Under the pieces are notes generated by a model that did no database searches, had not been told where the DNA came from, and saw only the letters and a list, made by a program, of their open reading frames with translations. A stretch of 13,923 nt of DNA from an uncultured Planctomycetaceae bacterium (lineage in GTDB: Bacteria; Planctomycetota; Planctomycetia; Planctomycetales; Planctomycetaceae), in assembly GCA_903823545.1 (NCBI GenBank), contig CAIJTL010001006.1, positions 1 to 13,923 on the forward strand. Reading direction: 5' to 3'. The translations under genes were made by a program, and so were the position numbers. Below, piece by piece: positions 7,300 to 13,923 of the stretch. Within the stretch, counting starts at the first letter, position 1, and each line of letters begins with the position of its first letter.

Positions 7300-9042
7300 A
7301 TGAGGTTTACCAAGCACATTCAAACCATCGCCGTACTGGCGACCGGGGCCGTGCTCGGCTTCGTCGCCGCGTCGGGCGATACGTCGGCGTCGGCACGCAA
7401 CCTGGCGGACGTTGCCAGTGTCAGCAGCCAACCGACGCAGGCTGCGTCAGCCACGGTGGCGAAGGCACCGTGTTGTGATGCAAAGCTGGACCGCACCTTG
7501 GCGCTAGCTAACGCGGTCACTGAGGCCAACACCGTTGCGCTCGCTCAAGTCGAGAAGGCAACCAAAGCGGGCAAGAAGCCCAACATCCTCATCCTCTGGG
7601 GCGACGACATCGGCTACTGGAACGTGAGCATGAACAACCAGGGGATGATGGGCTACAAGACGCCCAACATCGACCGCATCGCCAAGGGCGGTGCGATGTT
7701 CACAGACTGGTACGGTCAGCAGTCCTGCACGGCAGGACGCGCGTGCTTCATCACCGGCCAGGTCGGATTCCGTACCGGCATGCTCAAGGTCGGTCTGCCG
7801 GGTGCAAAGGAAGGTTTGAAGGCGCGCGATGTCACCATCGCCGAACTACTCAAAGCGCAGGGCTACATGACCGCCCAGTTCGGTAAGAATCACCTTGGCG
7901 ACGCCGACTCGACATTGCCGACCGCGCATGGCTTCGACGAGTTCTTCGGCTCGCTCTACCACCTCAACGCCGAAGAAGAGTTCGAGAATCCGGACTACTT
8001 CAAAGATCCGGCGATGATCAAGAAGTATCAGACGCGCGGTGTACTCCACACCTGGGCCATGCCCGATGGCACTCAGAAAATCGAGAGCACCGGCCCGCTG
8101 GGCAAGAAGCGGATGGAGACCATCGACGAGGAGGTCACCAAGGCCTCGCTCGACTACCTCGACAAGGCCGCGAAGTCCGACAAGCCGTTCTTTCTTTGGT
8201 GGAACTCCACCCGCATGCACATCCACACGCACCTGAAGAAAGAGTCCCAGGGCAAGACCGGCTTGGGCGTCTATCCTGACGGCATGGTCGAGCACGACGG
8301 TCACGTCGGCCAGTTGCTCGACAAGCTCAAGGAGCTGGGTCTCGAAGAGAACACCATCGTCATGTACTCCACGGACAACGGTGCCGAGAAGGCCAGTTGG
8401 CCCGATGGCGGCGTCTCGCCCTTCCGTGGCGAGAAGAATACTAACTGGGAAGGCGGCTATCGTGTGCCGTGCGCCATCCGCTGGCCCGGTGTCATCAAGC
8501 CCGGCACGGTCAACAACGAGATCTTCGCCCATGAAGACATGCTCCCAACGCTGCTCGCTGCCGCAGGCGACCCGGACGTGAAGGAGAAGCTGCTCAAGGG
8601 AATGAAGGTCGGCGACAAGACCTTCAAAGTGCATCTGGACGGCTACAACATCACCGACGCGCTCGCCGAAAAAACTCCCAGCCCGCGCCACGAATTCTTC
8701 TACTTCAACGACGACGGCTCGCTAGTGGGGCTGCGTTACAACCAGTGGAAGATCGTCTTTGCCGAGCAGCGTGCCCACGGCTTCGATGTCTGGGAGGAGC
8801 CTTTCGTCGCCCTACGTGTCCCTCGCATCTTCAACATCCGAACTGATCCTTTCGAGGAAGGTTCGCACGGTTGGGAAGCTTGGAAGTGGCGTGCGGATCG
8901 TCTCTTCCTGCTCGTACCCGCGCAGGAATACGTTGGCAAATTCCTCGCCACGTTCAAAGAGTTCCCGCCGAGCCAGAAGGCCGGCAGCTTCAGCCTCGAC
9001 AGCGTGTTGGAAGCCCTCACCAAGGGTGCGGGCGACAAGTAA
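7300..9042 (+). CDS. Secreted sulfatase, short form, CTAGR active site
   Basis: The 580-residue enzyme is a formylglycine-dependent sulfatase without the extra C-terminal beta domain of the other two. An N-terminal signal peptide (about 1-30) is followed by an Ala/Ser/Val-rich linker (about 31-92) holding a Cys pair, C58-C59 (KAPCCDAKLD). The catalytic domain shows D102-D103 (LWGDDIGYW), the nucleophile motif C143-T-A-G-R with ACFITGQ, then FGKNHLGD, a His-rich RMHIHTHL, and D359-N360 (YSTDNGAEK). Alanine in place of proline is allowed in the sulfatase signature. The rest (PFRGEKNTNWEGGYRVPCAI, then EIFAHEDMLPTLLAAAGD) matches common arylsulfatase-type proteins. ATG 7300 was chosen because AGGAGA (7289-7294) is 5 nt upstream and a signal peptide follows; the frame is open back into the FGE gene. 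The substrate is unknown. Base composition rises noticeably from here on. Confidence 0.94.
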   Translation: MRFTKHIQTIAVLATGAVLGFVAASGDTSASARNLADVASVSSQPTQAASATVAKAPCCDAKLDRTLALANAVTEANTVALAQVEKATKAGKKPNILILWGDDIGYWNVSMNNQGMMGYKTPNIDRIAKGGAMFTDWYGQQSCTAGRACFITGQVGFRTGMLKVGLPGAKEGLKARDVTIAELLKAQGYMTAQFGKNHLGDADSTLPTAHGFDEFFGSLYHLNAEEEFENPDYFKDPAMIKKYQTRGVLHTWAMPDGTQKIESTGPLGKKRMETIDEEVTKASLDYLDKAAKSDKPFFLWWNSTRMHIHTHLKKESQGKTGLGVYPDGMVEHDGHVGQLLDKLKELGLEENTIVMYSTDNGAEKASWPDGGVSPFRGEKNTNWEGGYRVPCAIRWPGVIKPGTVNNEIFAHEDMLPTLLAAAGDPDVKEKLLKGMKVGDKTFKVHLDGYNITDALAEKTPSPRHEFFYFNDDGSLVGLRYNQWKIVFAEQRAHGFDVWEEPFVALRVPRIFNIRTDPFEEGSHGWEAWKWRADRLFLLVPAQEYVGKFLATFKEFPPSQKAGSFSLDSVLEALTKGAGDK

Positions 9043-9076
9043 CGCCACGATGGATGAAACACTGACCTAACGCACG

Positions 9077-9106
9077 GGCCGCACCTGTGGAAACACGGGT
9101 GCGGCC
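9077..9106 (+). terminator. Strong hairpin after the short sulfatase gene, likely terminator
   Basis: A 13-bp stem (9077-9089 with 9094-9106; one G-T wobble, otherwise perfect) closes on a GAAA tetraloop, 34 nt after the sulfatase stop. The right arm runs into ATTTGCTTG rather than a long T tract, so intrinsic termination may be weak. Stability, tetraloop and position support a transcript 3' end. Confidence 0.65.
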
Positions 9107-9138
9107 ATTTGCTTGCTGAAGTCGCCACGTTTTGGCGA

Positions 9139-9254
9139 GCTTGTTGAAAAAGTCGTTTAACCGCTACGCCATCGGCGTGCGCGCGAAGCTAAGTCGCTAG
9201 TCCTCGGCTCGCCCACGCCGATGGCGTTGGGGTTAAACAAGAAATTCAACAAGC
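9139..9254. repeat. 116-nt interrupted palindrome, MITE/REP-like element
   Basis: Two ~48-nt arms (9139-9186 and 9207-9254) are imperfect inverted copies around a ~20-nt centre. The ends are a perfect 10-bp inverted repeat, GCTTGTTGAA and TTCAACAAGC. Inside are perfect matches GTTTAACC (9155-9162) with GGTTAAAC (9231-9238), and ACGCCATCGGCGTG (9166-9179) with its complement (9214-9227). No ORF fits within it. Terminal inverted repeats plus small size suggest a non-autonomous mobile or REP-like element. No convincing target duplication was seen, and multicopy status cannot be tested here. Confidence 0.6.
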
Positions 9255-9280
9255 GTGCCAGAACTAGGCTTTGAAGTTTC

Positions 9281-9343
9281 GTGGAGCACGTTTTCAACGT
9301 GCTCGAAAATAGCCCAATTGGGCACGTTGAAAACGTGCCCCAC
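9281..9343. repeat. 63-nt nested triple palindrome, REP-like element
   Basis: Arms 9281-9304 and 9320-9343 are inverted copies matching at 22 of 24 positions, across a 15-nt spacer. Each arm is itself near-palindromic (ACGTT, 3-nt centre, AACGT core), and GCCCAATTGGGC at 9312-9323 is a perfect 12-nt palindrome spanning the spacer and the start of the right arm. The segment can form one long hairpin or a row of three short ones. This resembles REP/BIME-type intergenic repeats; copy number is unknown. About 75 nt then separate it from the nucleotidase start and contain only a small GCCTC-AAC-GAGGC hairpin (9358-9370). Confidence 0.65.
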
Positions 9344-9419
9344 GTCATTACTTCACCGCCTCAACGAGGCGACGGTCTTGAATCCAGCTTGAAAACACAC
9401 AACCAGGAAATCTATTTCC

Positions 9420-11324
9420 ATGAAGACCCTCACTCGTCGCGAATTCGTCGCCACCTCGGCTGCCGTCGGCGCGACGCTCTGTCTGACCGGGAATGGTTCT
9501 GCGGCAACACCCGGCAAGCGGACCTTTACCATCCTGCACACCAACGATCTGCACTCAAACTTGATCGGACCGAGCCCGGCTTCCGATTACTCCCCGTTCT
9601 CGCTCAACGACGACAAGACCCGTGGCGGCTTCGCGCGACTCGCGACTTTGATCGCGCAAAGGAAAGCCGCGCGCCAAGAGCTTGGTCCCGTGTTGATCCT
9701 CGACGCCGGTGATTACAGCATGGGGACGGCGTTCGCCGCAGCGATCCGCGAGACCGGTGGTGAACTGCAACTCATGGCTCGCATGGGCTATGACGCCACG
9801 ACCTTCGGCAACCACGAGTTCGACCTCGGACCGGACGGCACGGCGCAGGCCATCGCGGTGGCTGCTAAGGCGGGGCGCGTCCCGGCGGTGGTTGTATCAA
9901 ATACAGACTTCTCCGCGAGCGACCCATTGCTGGATGGTTTTAAGCGTCTGGCCAAGACAGGCGTCGTCCGCCGACACCTCGTCATCGAGCGCGGTGGCCT
10001 GCGCTTTGGCATCTTCGGCGTGCTCGGGAAAGAGGCTCAGTTCTATACCGGCGGTGCCGCTCCGGCGACGTTCACCGATCCCGTCGAGACCGCGAAGGAA
10101 ATGGTGAAACTCCTCCGCGAGACGGAGAAAGTGGATGTCATCATCGCGCTCAGTCATGGTGGCATGACGAAGGGCGCGGATGGCCGCTACATTGATGGCG
10201 AGGACGTGCAACTTCCCAAGGCGGTGCCGGGCATCGACGTGGTCATTGGCTCGCACAGCCACACCGAGCTGCACGAACCGGTCATCGTCAATGGCCGCAC
10301 CCCGGTGGTCCAAACGGGTAAGTACGGCGAGAACCTCGGCGAACTGGTGATCTCCATCGAGGGCGGGAAGCTAACCGTCGAGTCCTACAAGCTGCTGCCG
10401 GTGGACGACTCGATCCCCGGAGACCGCGCCATCGCCGATGAGATCGAGAAGATCAAACAGACCGTCACCAAGGTCGCGTTCGCCTCGCGCGGCTACAGCA
10501 TTGATCAACCACTGGCCATCGCGCCGCAGGACATCCCCAACACCTTCACCGACATCCCCGCGAGCACGCTCCTCGCCAACTTCTGCACCGACGCTTTCCG
10601 CAAGGCCACCCAGGCGGACATCGGCTTCACCGCCAATGGCATGATGCGTTCCGGTTTCATCCGAGGAAAGACCGGTGTGCAAACCGTCTATGACGTGTTC
10701 GCCGTGGCTCCGCTCGGTGCCGGGGTCGTAGATACCACGGCCGGCAGCACGCTCGTAACGGGCTACTTCACCGGCCAGGAACTTAAGAACATTCTGGAGT
10801 TCTTCCTCGTCGATAACCCGGCTCATCCCGGCGAGTATTTCCCTCGCGCGTCGGGCCTGAAGTTTCGATACGACCTCTCGCGTCCGAAGTTCGACGTGGT
10901 GACCGCCATTGAAATCGGCGACCTCGACCGTGGCTATAAGGCCATCGACACAACTGGAAAGGACGAGCGACTCTACAGCCTCACCTGCCCACTGATGCTC
11001 GCCACGATCCTCGTGGCCATTCCGAAGTACACCAAGGGCAAGCTCCCCCTGATGCCCAAGAAAAAGGACGGCCAGCCGCTCACATCGAAAGTCGAAGCCC
11101 TCGTCGACCCGCGCAGCAACACGCCCGACCTGCTGTCGCCGACGGGCACGGTCGACAAGGGCAGTGTCGCCACCTCGGGCGCCAAAGGCACCACCCGCGA
11201 GATCAAAGAATGGCAGGCGATCATGGATCATCTGCGCCGCTTGCCGGTCAAGAACGCAGGCGAACTTCCGGTGATCCCGGTCGATGAGCGCGCCAATGAA
11301 GTGCGAGCAATCAAGGTCGGCTAA
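9420..11324 (+). CDS. Tat-exported 5'-nucleotidase/UshA-like metallophosphoesterase
   Basis: The 634-residue enzyme should hydrolyse nucleotides or related phosphoesters outside the cytoplasm. The N-terminus has a twin-arginine signal (TRREFVATSAAVGATLCL, R6-R7). The metallophosphoesterase domain shows D43 and H45 (HTNDLHSN), D98 (LDAGDYSMG), N131-H132 (FGNHEFD), H246 (ALSHGG) and H279/H281 (IGSHSHTELHEP), a complete di-metal set. Residues about 355-545 fit the 5'-nucleotidase C-terminal substrate domain (FTDIPASTLLANFCTDAFRK, TANGMMRSGF, VFAVAPLGAGVV, YFTGQELKNILEFFL). A C-terminal extension of about 90 residues, Lys/Pro/Ser-rich at first, follows. Total length exceeds E. coli UshA (~550). 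AGGAAA (9405-9410) lies 9 nt before ATG 9420. It stands between two sulfatase genes and may have its own transcript, because hairpins and repeats precede it. Nucleotidase, UDP-sugar hydrolase or 2',3'-cyclic phosphodiesterase specificity cannot be told apart. Confidence 0.92.
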   Translation: MKTLTRREFVATSAAVGATLCLTGNGSAATPGKRTFTILHTNDLHSNLIGPSPASDYSPFSLNDDKTRGGFARLATLIAQRKAARQELGPVLILDAGDYSMGTAFAAAIRETGGELQLMARMGYDATTFGNHEFDLGPDGTAQAIAVAAKAGRVPAVVVSNTDFSASDPLLDGFKRLAKTGVVRRHLVIERGGLRFGIFGVLGKEAQFYTGGAAPATFTDPVETAKEMVKLLRETEKVDVIIALSHGGMTKGADGRYIDGEDVQLPKAVPGIDVVIGSHSHTELHEPVIVNGRTPVVQTGKYGENLGELVISIEGGKLTVESYKLLPVDDSIPGDRAIADEIEKIKQTVTKVAFASRGYSIDQPLAIAPQDIPNTFTDIPASTLLANFCTDAFRKATQADIGFTANGMMRSGFIRGKTGVQTVYDVFAVAPLGAGVVDTTAGSTLVTGYFTGQELKNILEFFLVDNPAHPGEYFPRASGLKFRYDLSRPKFDVVTAIEIGDLDRGYKAIDTTGKDERLYSLTCPLMLATILVAIPKYTKGKLPLMPKKKDGQPLTSKVEALVDPRSNTPDLLSPTGTVDKGSVATSGAKGTTREIKEWQAIMDHLRRLPVKNAGELPVIPVDERANEVRAIKVG

Positions 11325-11352
11325 GCGGCCTCCGGGAAAGCAATCAACAACT

Positions 11353-11526
11353 GGAAGAAGGCAACCATCAAAACAAAACTTAAACTCATCACGCTCCACC
11401 ATCTCGTTCCTCACCGGTACCGAGTCGGCAGGCGCGGGACTGGGCGACCTGACGACGGTGGCGCACGACTACAAGCAGTACGACAACAAGTTCACCGGTA
11501 AGATCGGCAAGATGATCTTCGAAGTC
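11353..11526 (+). pseudogene. Relic of an AtsA-type sulfatase: 3' end, possibly also the start
   Basis: In one frame, 11413-11526 encodes a 38-residue stretch ending DYKQYDNKFTGKIGKMIFEV. It aligns without gaps to the extreme C-terminus of the sulfatase at 2724 (DYKEGDNHFTGKIQKVTVEL), with about 17 identities in 38. No sulfatase body lies upstream; the nucleotidase ends at 11324. The relic frame runs on past the homologous end to a stop at 11581-11583. At 11353-11390, GGAAGAAGG followed by ATCAAAACAAAACTTAAACTC resembles the initiation region of the intact sulfatase at 11619, with ATC where ATG would be, but in another frame. An internal deletion of a once-complete gene would explain both ends. 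The 3' relic is well supported; the 5' part is tentative. Confidence 0.62.
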
Positions 11527-11537
11527 ACGAAATGTTT

Positions 11538-11579
11538 CCCGCGCCTACTCCAGGCTCGATACAGTTCGAGGCGGGCGGG
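11538..11579 (+). terminator. Imperfect GC-rich hairpin after the sulfatase relic
   Basis: CCCGCGCCT (11538-11546) can pair with AGGCGGGCGGG (11569-11579), leaving a two-G bulge and a loop of about 22 nt that could hold a smaller stem. Its position just after the sulfatase relic fits an old 3' end. No T tract follows, so this is a weak call. Confidence 0.3.
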
Positions 11580-11603
11580 GTAATTCCTCAAACAAGCAAC
11601 CTC

Positions 11604-11636
11604 AACAAAGGTCACATCATGAAAACAAAGGTCACA
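11604..11636 (+). repeat. 13-nt direct repeat straddling the start codon of the third sulfatase gene
   Basis: AACAAAGGTCACA occurs at 11604-11616 and again at 11624-11636, a 20-nt period, with the ATG (11619-11621) between the copies. The first copy supplies the likely ribosome site (AAAGG, 7 nt before ATG) and the second encodes signal-peptide residues. It may be a local duplication or a binding site. Confidence 0.7.
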
Positions 11637-13923
11637 CTCACCGCTCTCAGCCTCGCGCTGTTCGCGGCCTTTACACTGCCCGCCAGCGAGCAGCAACCCA
11701 CCAGCACGCCTGGTGCATCCAGCGCGCCCGACCTCAAACATCGATCGCATCTCCCCATGCCGAACACGATGCGTCCCGCCCTAACCGTGTACGACGCGAA
11801 GAATCCGGACAGCAAGTTCCCGCCCATCGAGCAATTGCGTCCCCCCAAGGGCGCGCCCAATGTCCTGCTCATCCTCATTGACGATGCCGGCTTCGGCGCG
11901 TCCAGCGCCTTCGGCGGCCCCTGCAACACACCGGCCCTCGCCAAGCTGGCCGCGGGCGGGCTGAAGTACAATCGCTTCCACACCACCGCCATCTGCTCGC
12001 CGAGCCGTCAGGCGTTGCTCACCGGGCGCAACCATCATTCCTGCGGCATGGCGGGCATCACGGAAATCGCGACCGGCGCGCCGGGTTATTCCTCGGTGCT
12101 GCCCAAGTCCATGGCACCCCTGGCGATGACGCTCAAACTCAACGGCTACTCCACCGCGCAGTTCGGCAAGAACCACGAAGTCCCTGTCTGGCAAACCAGC
12201 CCTGTCGGTCCCTTCGACGCCTGGCCGACCGGCGGTGGTGGCTTCGAGTACTTCTATGGCTTCCTCGGTGGCGAGGCCAACCAGTGGTATCCGACGCTCT
12301 TCGAGGGCACGACGCCGGTTGAGAACAAGAAGACGCCCGAGCAAGGCTACCACCTCATGACGGACATGACCGAAAAGGCCAGGAAATGGATCGGCCAACA
12401 GAAGGCGCTGGCCCCCGACAAGCCCTTCTTCATCTACTTCGCTCCTGGCGCCACACACGCGCCGCATCATGTGGCGAAGGAATGGGTGAACAAGTACAAA
12501 GGCAAGTTCGATCAGGGCTGGGACAAGCTGCGCGAGGAAACTTTCGCGCGGCAGAAGAAGCTCGGAGTCATCCCGGCGGACTGCCAGCTCACCGCTCGCC
12601 CCAAGGAGGTACCGGCTTGGGACGCGATGCCCGAGGCGTTCAAGCCTGCGTTGCGTCGGCAGATGGAAGTGTACGCCGGGTTCTTGGAATACACCGACCA
12701 CGAGGTCGGCCGCGTCGTGGAGATGCTGGAGAAGCTGAACATCCTCGATGACACGCTCATTTACTACATCGTCGGCGACAACGGTGCCTCGGCCGAGGGT
12801 GGGATCAACGGGGCCTTCAACGAGATGAGCTACTTTAATGGGCTGCAAGGCTTTGAGACGGCCCAGTACCTGACCGATCGGATCGACAAGCTTGGCGGGC
12901 CGGAGTCCTACAACCACTACGCCGTCGGCTGGGCGCACGCGATGAACACGCCTTACCAGTGGACAAAGCAGGTCGCTTCTCATTGGGGTGGCACGCGCAA
13001 CGCCACCGTCGTCCACTGGCCCAAGGGCATCAAAGCCAAGGGCGAGATCCGCTCGCAGTTTGCCCACGTCATTGACGTCGCCCCCACGGTCCTTGAGGCG
13101 GCGGGTCTCCCCCAGCCGGAGTCGGTGAACGGCATCCAGCAGGATCGGATCGAGGGCACCAGCATGCTCTACTCGTTCGACAACACCAAAGCCCCCGAGC
13201 GGCACGACGTGCAATACTTCGAGATCATGGGCAACCGCGGTATCTACTACAAGGGCTGGTCCGCAGTCACCAAGCACTACACGCCCTGGATTCAGGCCAA
13301 GAGACCAGCCTTCGACGACGATGTGTGGGAACTCTACGACGGCAGCAAGGATTTCAGCCAGGCGAACGACCTCGCCAAGCAAATGCCGGAGAAGCTCAAG
13401 GAGCTGCAGCGCCAATGGCTGATCGAAGCCGCGCAATACAAAGTGTTGCCGCTGGACGACCGGCTTTTTGAAAAGCTCAACCCGGACCTCGCGGGCCGGC
13501 CGGTACTCATCAAAGGCAAGACCCAGCTCCTCGTCGGCGGCATGGGCCGTCTGTCGGAGAACTGCGTCCTCAATCTCAAGAACAAGTCGCATTCCGTCAC
13601 CGCCGAAATTGTCGTCCCGGAGGGCGGTGCCAAGGGCGTCATCGTCTGCCAGGGTGCCAACATCGGTGGCTGGACCCTGTATGCCAACAACGGCAAGCTC
13701 AAGTACTGCTACAACTGGGGCGGCTTTAAAAACTTCATGGTCGAGGCCAAGGACGCGCTCACGCCCGGCCAGCATCAGGTCCGCATGGAGTTCGCCTACG
13801 CCGGCGGCGGCTTGGGAAAGGGCGGCAAGATCACCCTCTACACCGACGGCAAGAAAGTCGTCGAGGGCACCGCAGAGGCGACGCTCGCGACGATCTTTTC
13901 CGCCGACGACGGCACCGATGTCG
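11619..13923 (+). CDS. AtsA-type secreted sulfatase, truncated by window end
   Basis: 768 codons are visible and the frame stays open to the window edge. By comparison with the paralogue at 2724, about 35-40 codons are missing. The product starts with a signal peptide (MKTKVTLTALSLALFAAFTL). The sulfatase domain shows D88-D89 (LILIDDAGFG), the formylglycine motif C126-S-P-S-R followed by ALLTGRNHH, FGKNHE, APGATHAPHH and D387-N388 (VGDNGASAEG), so the catalytic set is complete. The C-terminal beta domain (YAGGGLGKGGK, IFSADDGTDV) is under way when the sequence stops. Long blocks match the 2724 product nearly exactly, for instance KYKGKFDQGWDKLREET, and overall similarity looks near 60% by eye. 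GC is clearly higher than in that paralogue. The likely role is sulfate-ester cleavage in the envelope after FGE activation; the substrate is unknown. Confidence 0.94.
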   Translation, partial: MKTKVTLTALSLALFAAFTLPASEQQPTSTPGASSAPDLKHRSHLPMPNTMRPALTVYDAKNPDSKFPPIEQLRPPKGAPNVLLILIDDAGFGASSAFGGPCNTPALAKLAAGGLKYNRFHTTAICSPSRQALLTGRNHHSCGMAGITEIATGAPGYSSVLPKSMAPLAMTLKLNGYSTAQFGKNHEVPVWQTSPVGPFDAWPTGGGGFEYFYGFLGGEANQWYPTLFEGTTPVENKKTPEQGYHLMTDMTEKARKWIGQQKALAPDKPFFIYFAPGATHAPHHVAKEWVNKYKGKFDQGWDKLREETFARQKKLGVIPADCQLTARPKEVPAWDAMPEAFKPALRRQMEVYAGFLEYTDHEVGRVVEMLEKLNILDDTLIYYIVGDNGASAEGGINGAFNEMSYFNGLQGFETAQYLTDRIDKLGGPESYNHYAVGWAHAMNTPYQWTKQVASHWGGTRNATVVHWPKGIKAKGEIRSQFAHVIDVAPTVLEAAGLPQPESVNGIQQDRIEGTSMLYSFDNTKAPERHDVQYFEIMGNRGIYYKGWSAVTKHYTPWIQAKRPAFDDDVWELYDGSKDFSQANDLAKQMPEKLKELQRQWLIEAAQYKVLPLDDRLFEKLNPDLAGRPVLIKGKTQLLVGGMGRLSENCVLNLKNKSHSVTAEIVVPEGGAKGVIVCQGANIGGWTLYANNGKLKYCYNWGGFKNFMVEAKDALTPGQHQVRMEFAYAGGGLGKGGKITLYTDGKKVVEGTAEATLATIFSADDGTDV

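Noticed and set aside
7846..8691. 281-codon minus-strand open frame
   Set aside because: It is antisense to the short sulfatase. Its Val/Leu/Gly/Arg bias is typical of a shadow frame.
10371..11414. 347-codon minus-strand open frame
   Set aside because: It is antisense to the nucleotidase C-terminal part, has no domain, and is a composition artefact.
11781..13775. 664-codon open frame on the minus strand
   Set aside because: It lies wholly antisense to the third sulfatase gene, whose motifs are intact. The translation is Val/Gly/Arg/Leu-rich with no recognisable domain, as expected from high third-position GC.

Overview
The window reads as part of a Planctomycetota (planctomycete-like) chromosome. 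This is inferred from the gene content, not from a marker gene. It holds several secreted formylglycine-dependent sulfatases with their maturase, a TIGR03067-type small domain that is strongly expanded in planctomycetes, and a very Gly/Asn/Arg/Pro-rich surface protein carrying TPRs. A Verrucomicrobiota or other PVC origin cannot be excluded. All eight genes lie on the + strand, and no RNA gene, CRISPR array, transposase or integrase was seen.

Left region (1-7205, moderate GC). An exported Gly-rich/TPR/beta-domain protein (4-1881) is followed by a six-helix K+ channel-like protein with a TVGFGD filter (1954-2685). Next comes an ~800-residue AtsA-type sulfatase with a C-terminal beta domain (2724-5120), then an exported TIGR03067-like plus lipocalin-like protein (5228-6106). 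The region ends with a membrane-anchored formylglycine-generating enzyme (FGE, 6123-7205). The FGE keeps both active-site cysteines, C327 and C332. Short gaps (38-107 nt around the sulfatase, 16 nt before the FGE) suggest co-transcription.

Right region (7300-13923, visibly higher GC). A second, shorter sulfatase (7300-9042, motif CTAGR) is followed by a strong hairpin and two different palindromic intergenic elements (9139-9254 and 9281-9343). Then come a Tat-exported UshA/5'-nucleotidase-like enzyme (9420-11324) and a 294-nt gap containing the orphaned 3' end of a further AtsA-type sulfatase (about 11413-11526). The third intact sulfatase (11619 onward) is cut by the window edge about 35-40 codons before its expected end.

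Working together: the sulfatases would remove sulfate esters from extracellular or periplasmic substrates after their active-site cysteine (C129, C143, C126) is oxidised to formylglycine by the neighbouring FGE. The nucleotidase would release phosphate or nucleosides in the same compartment. No transporter, glycoside hydrolase or regulator is visible, so the substrate is unknown. The least ordinary parts are the anchored FGE, the palindromic elements at 9.1-9.35 kb, the sulfatase relic at 11.4 kb, and the composition break near 7.25 kb. I did not find a clearly new multi-gene system.
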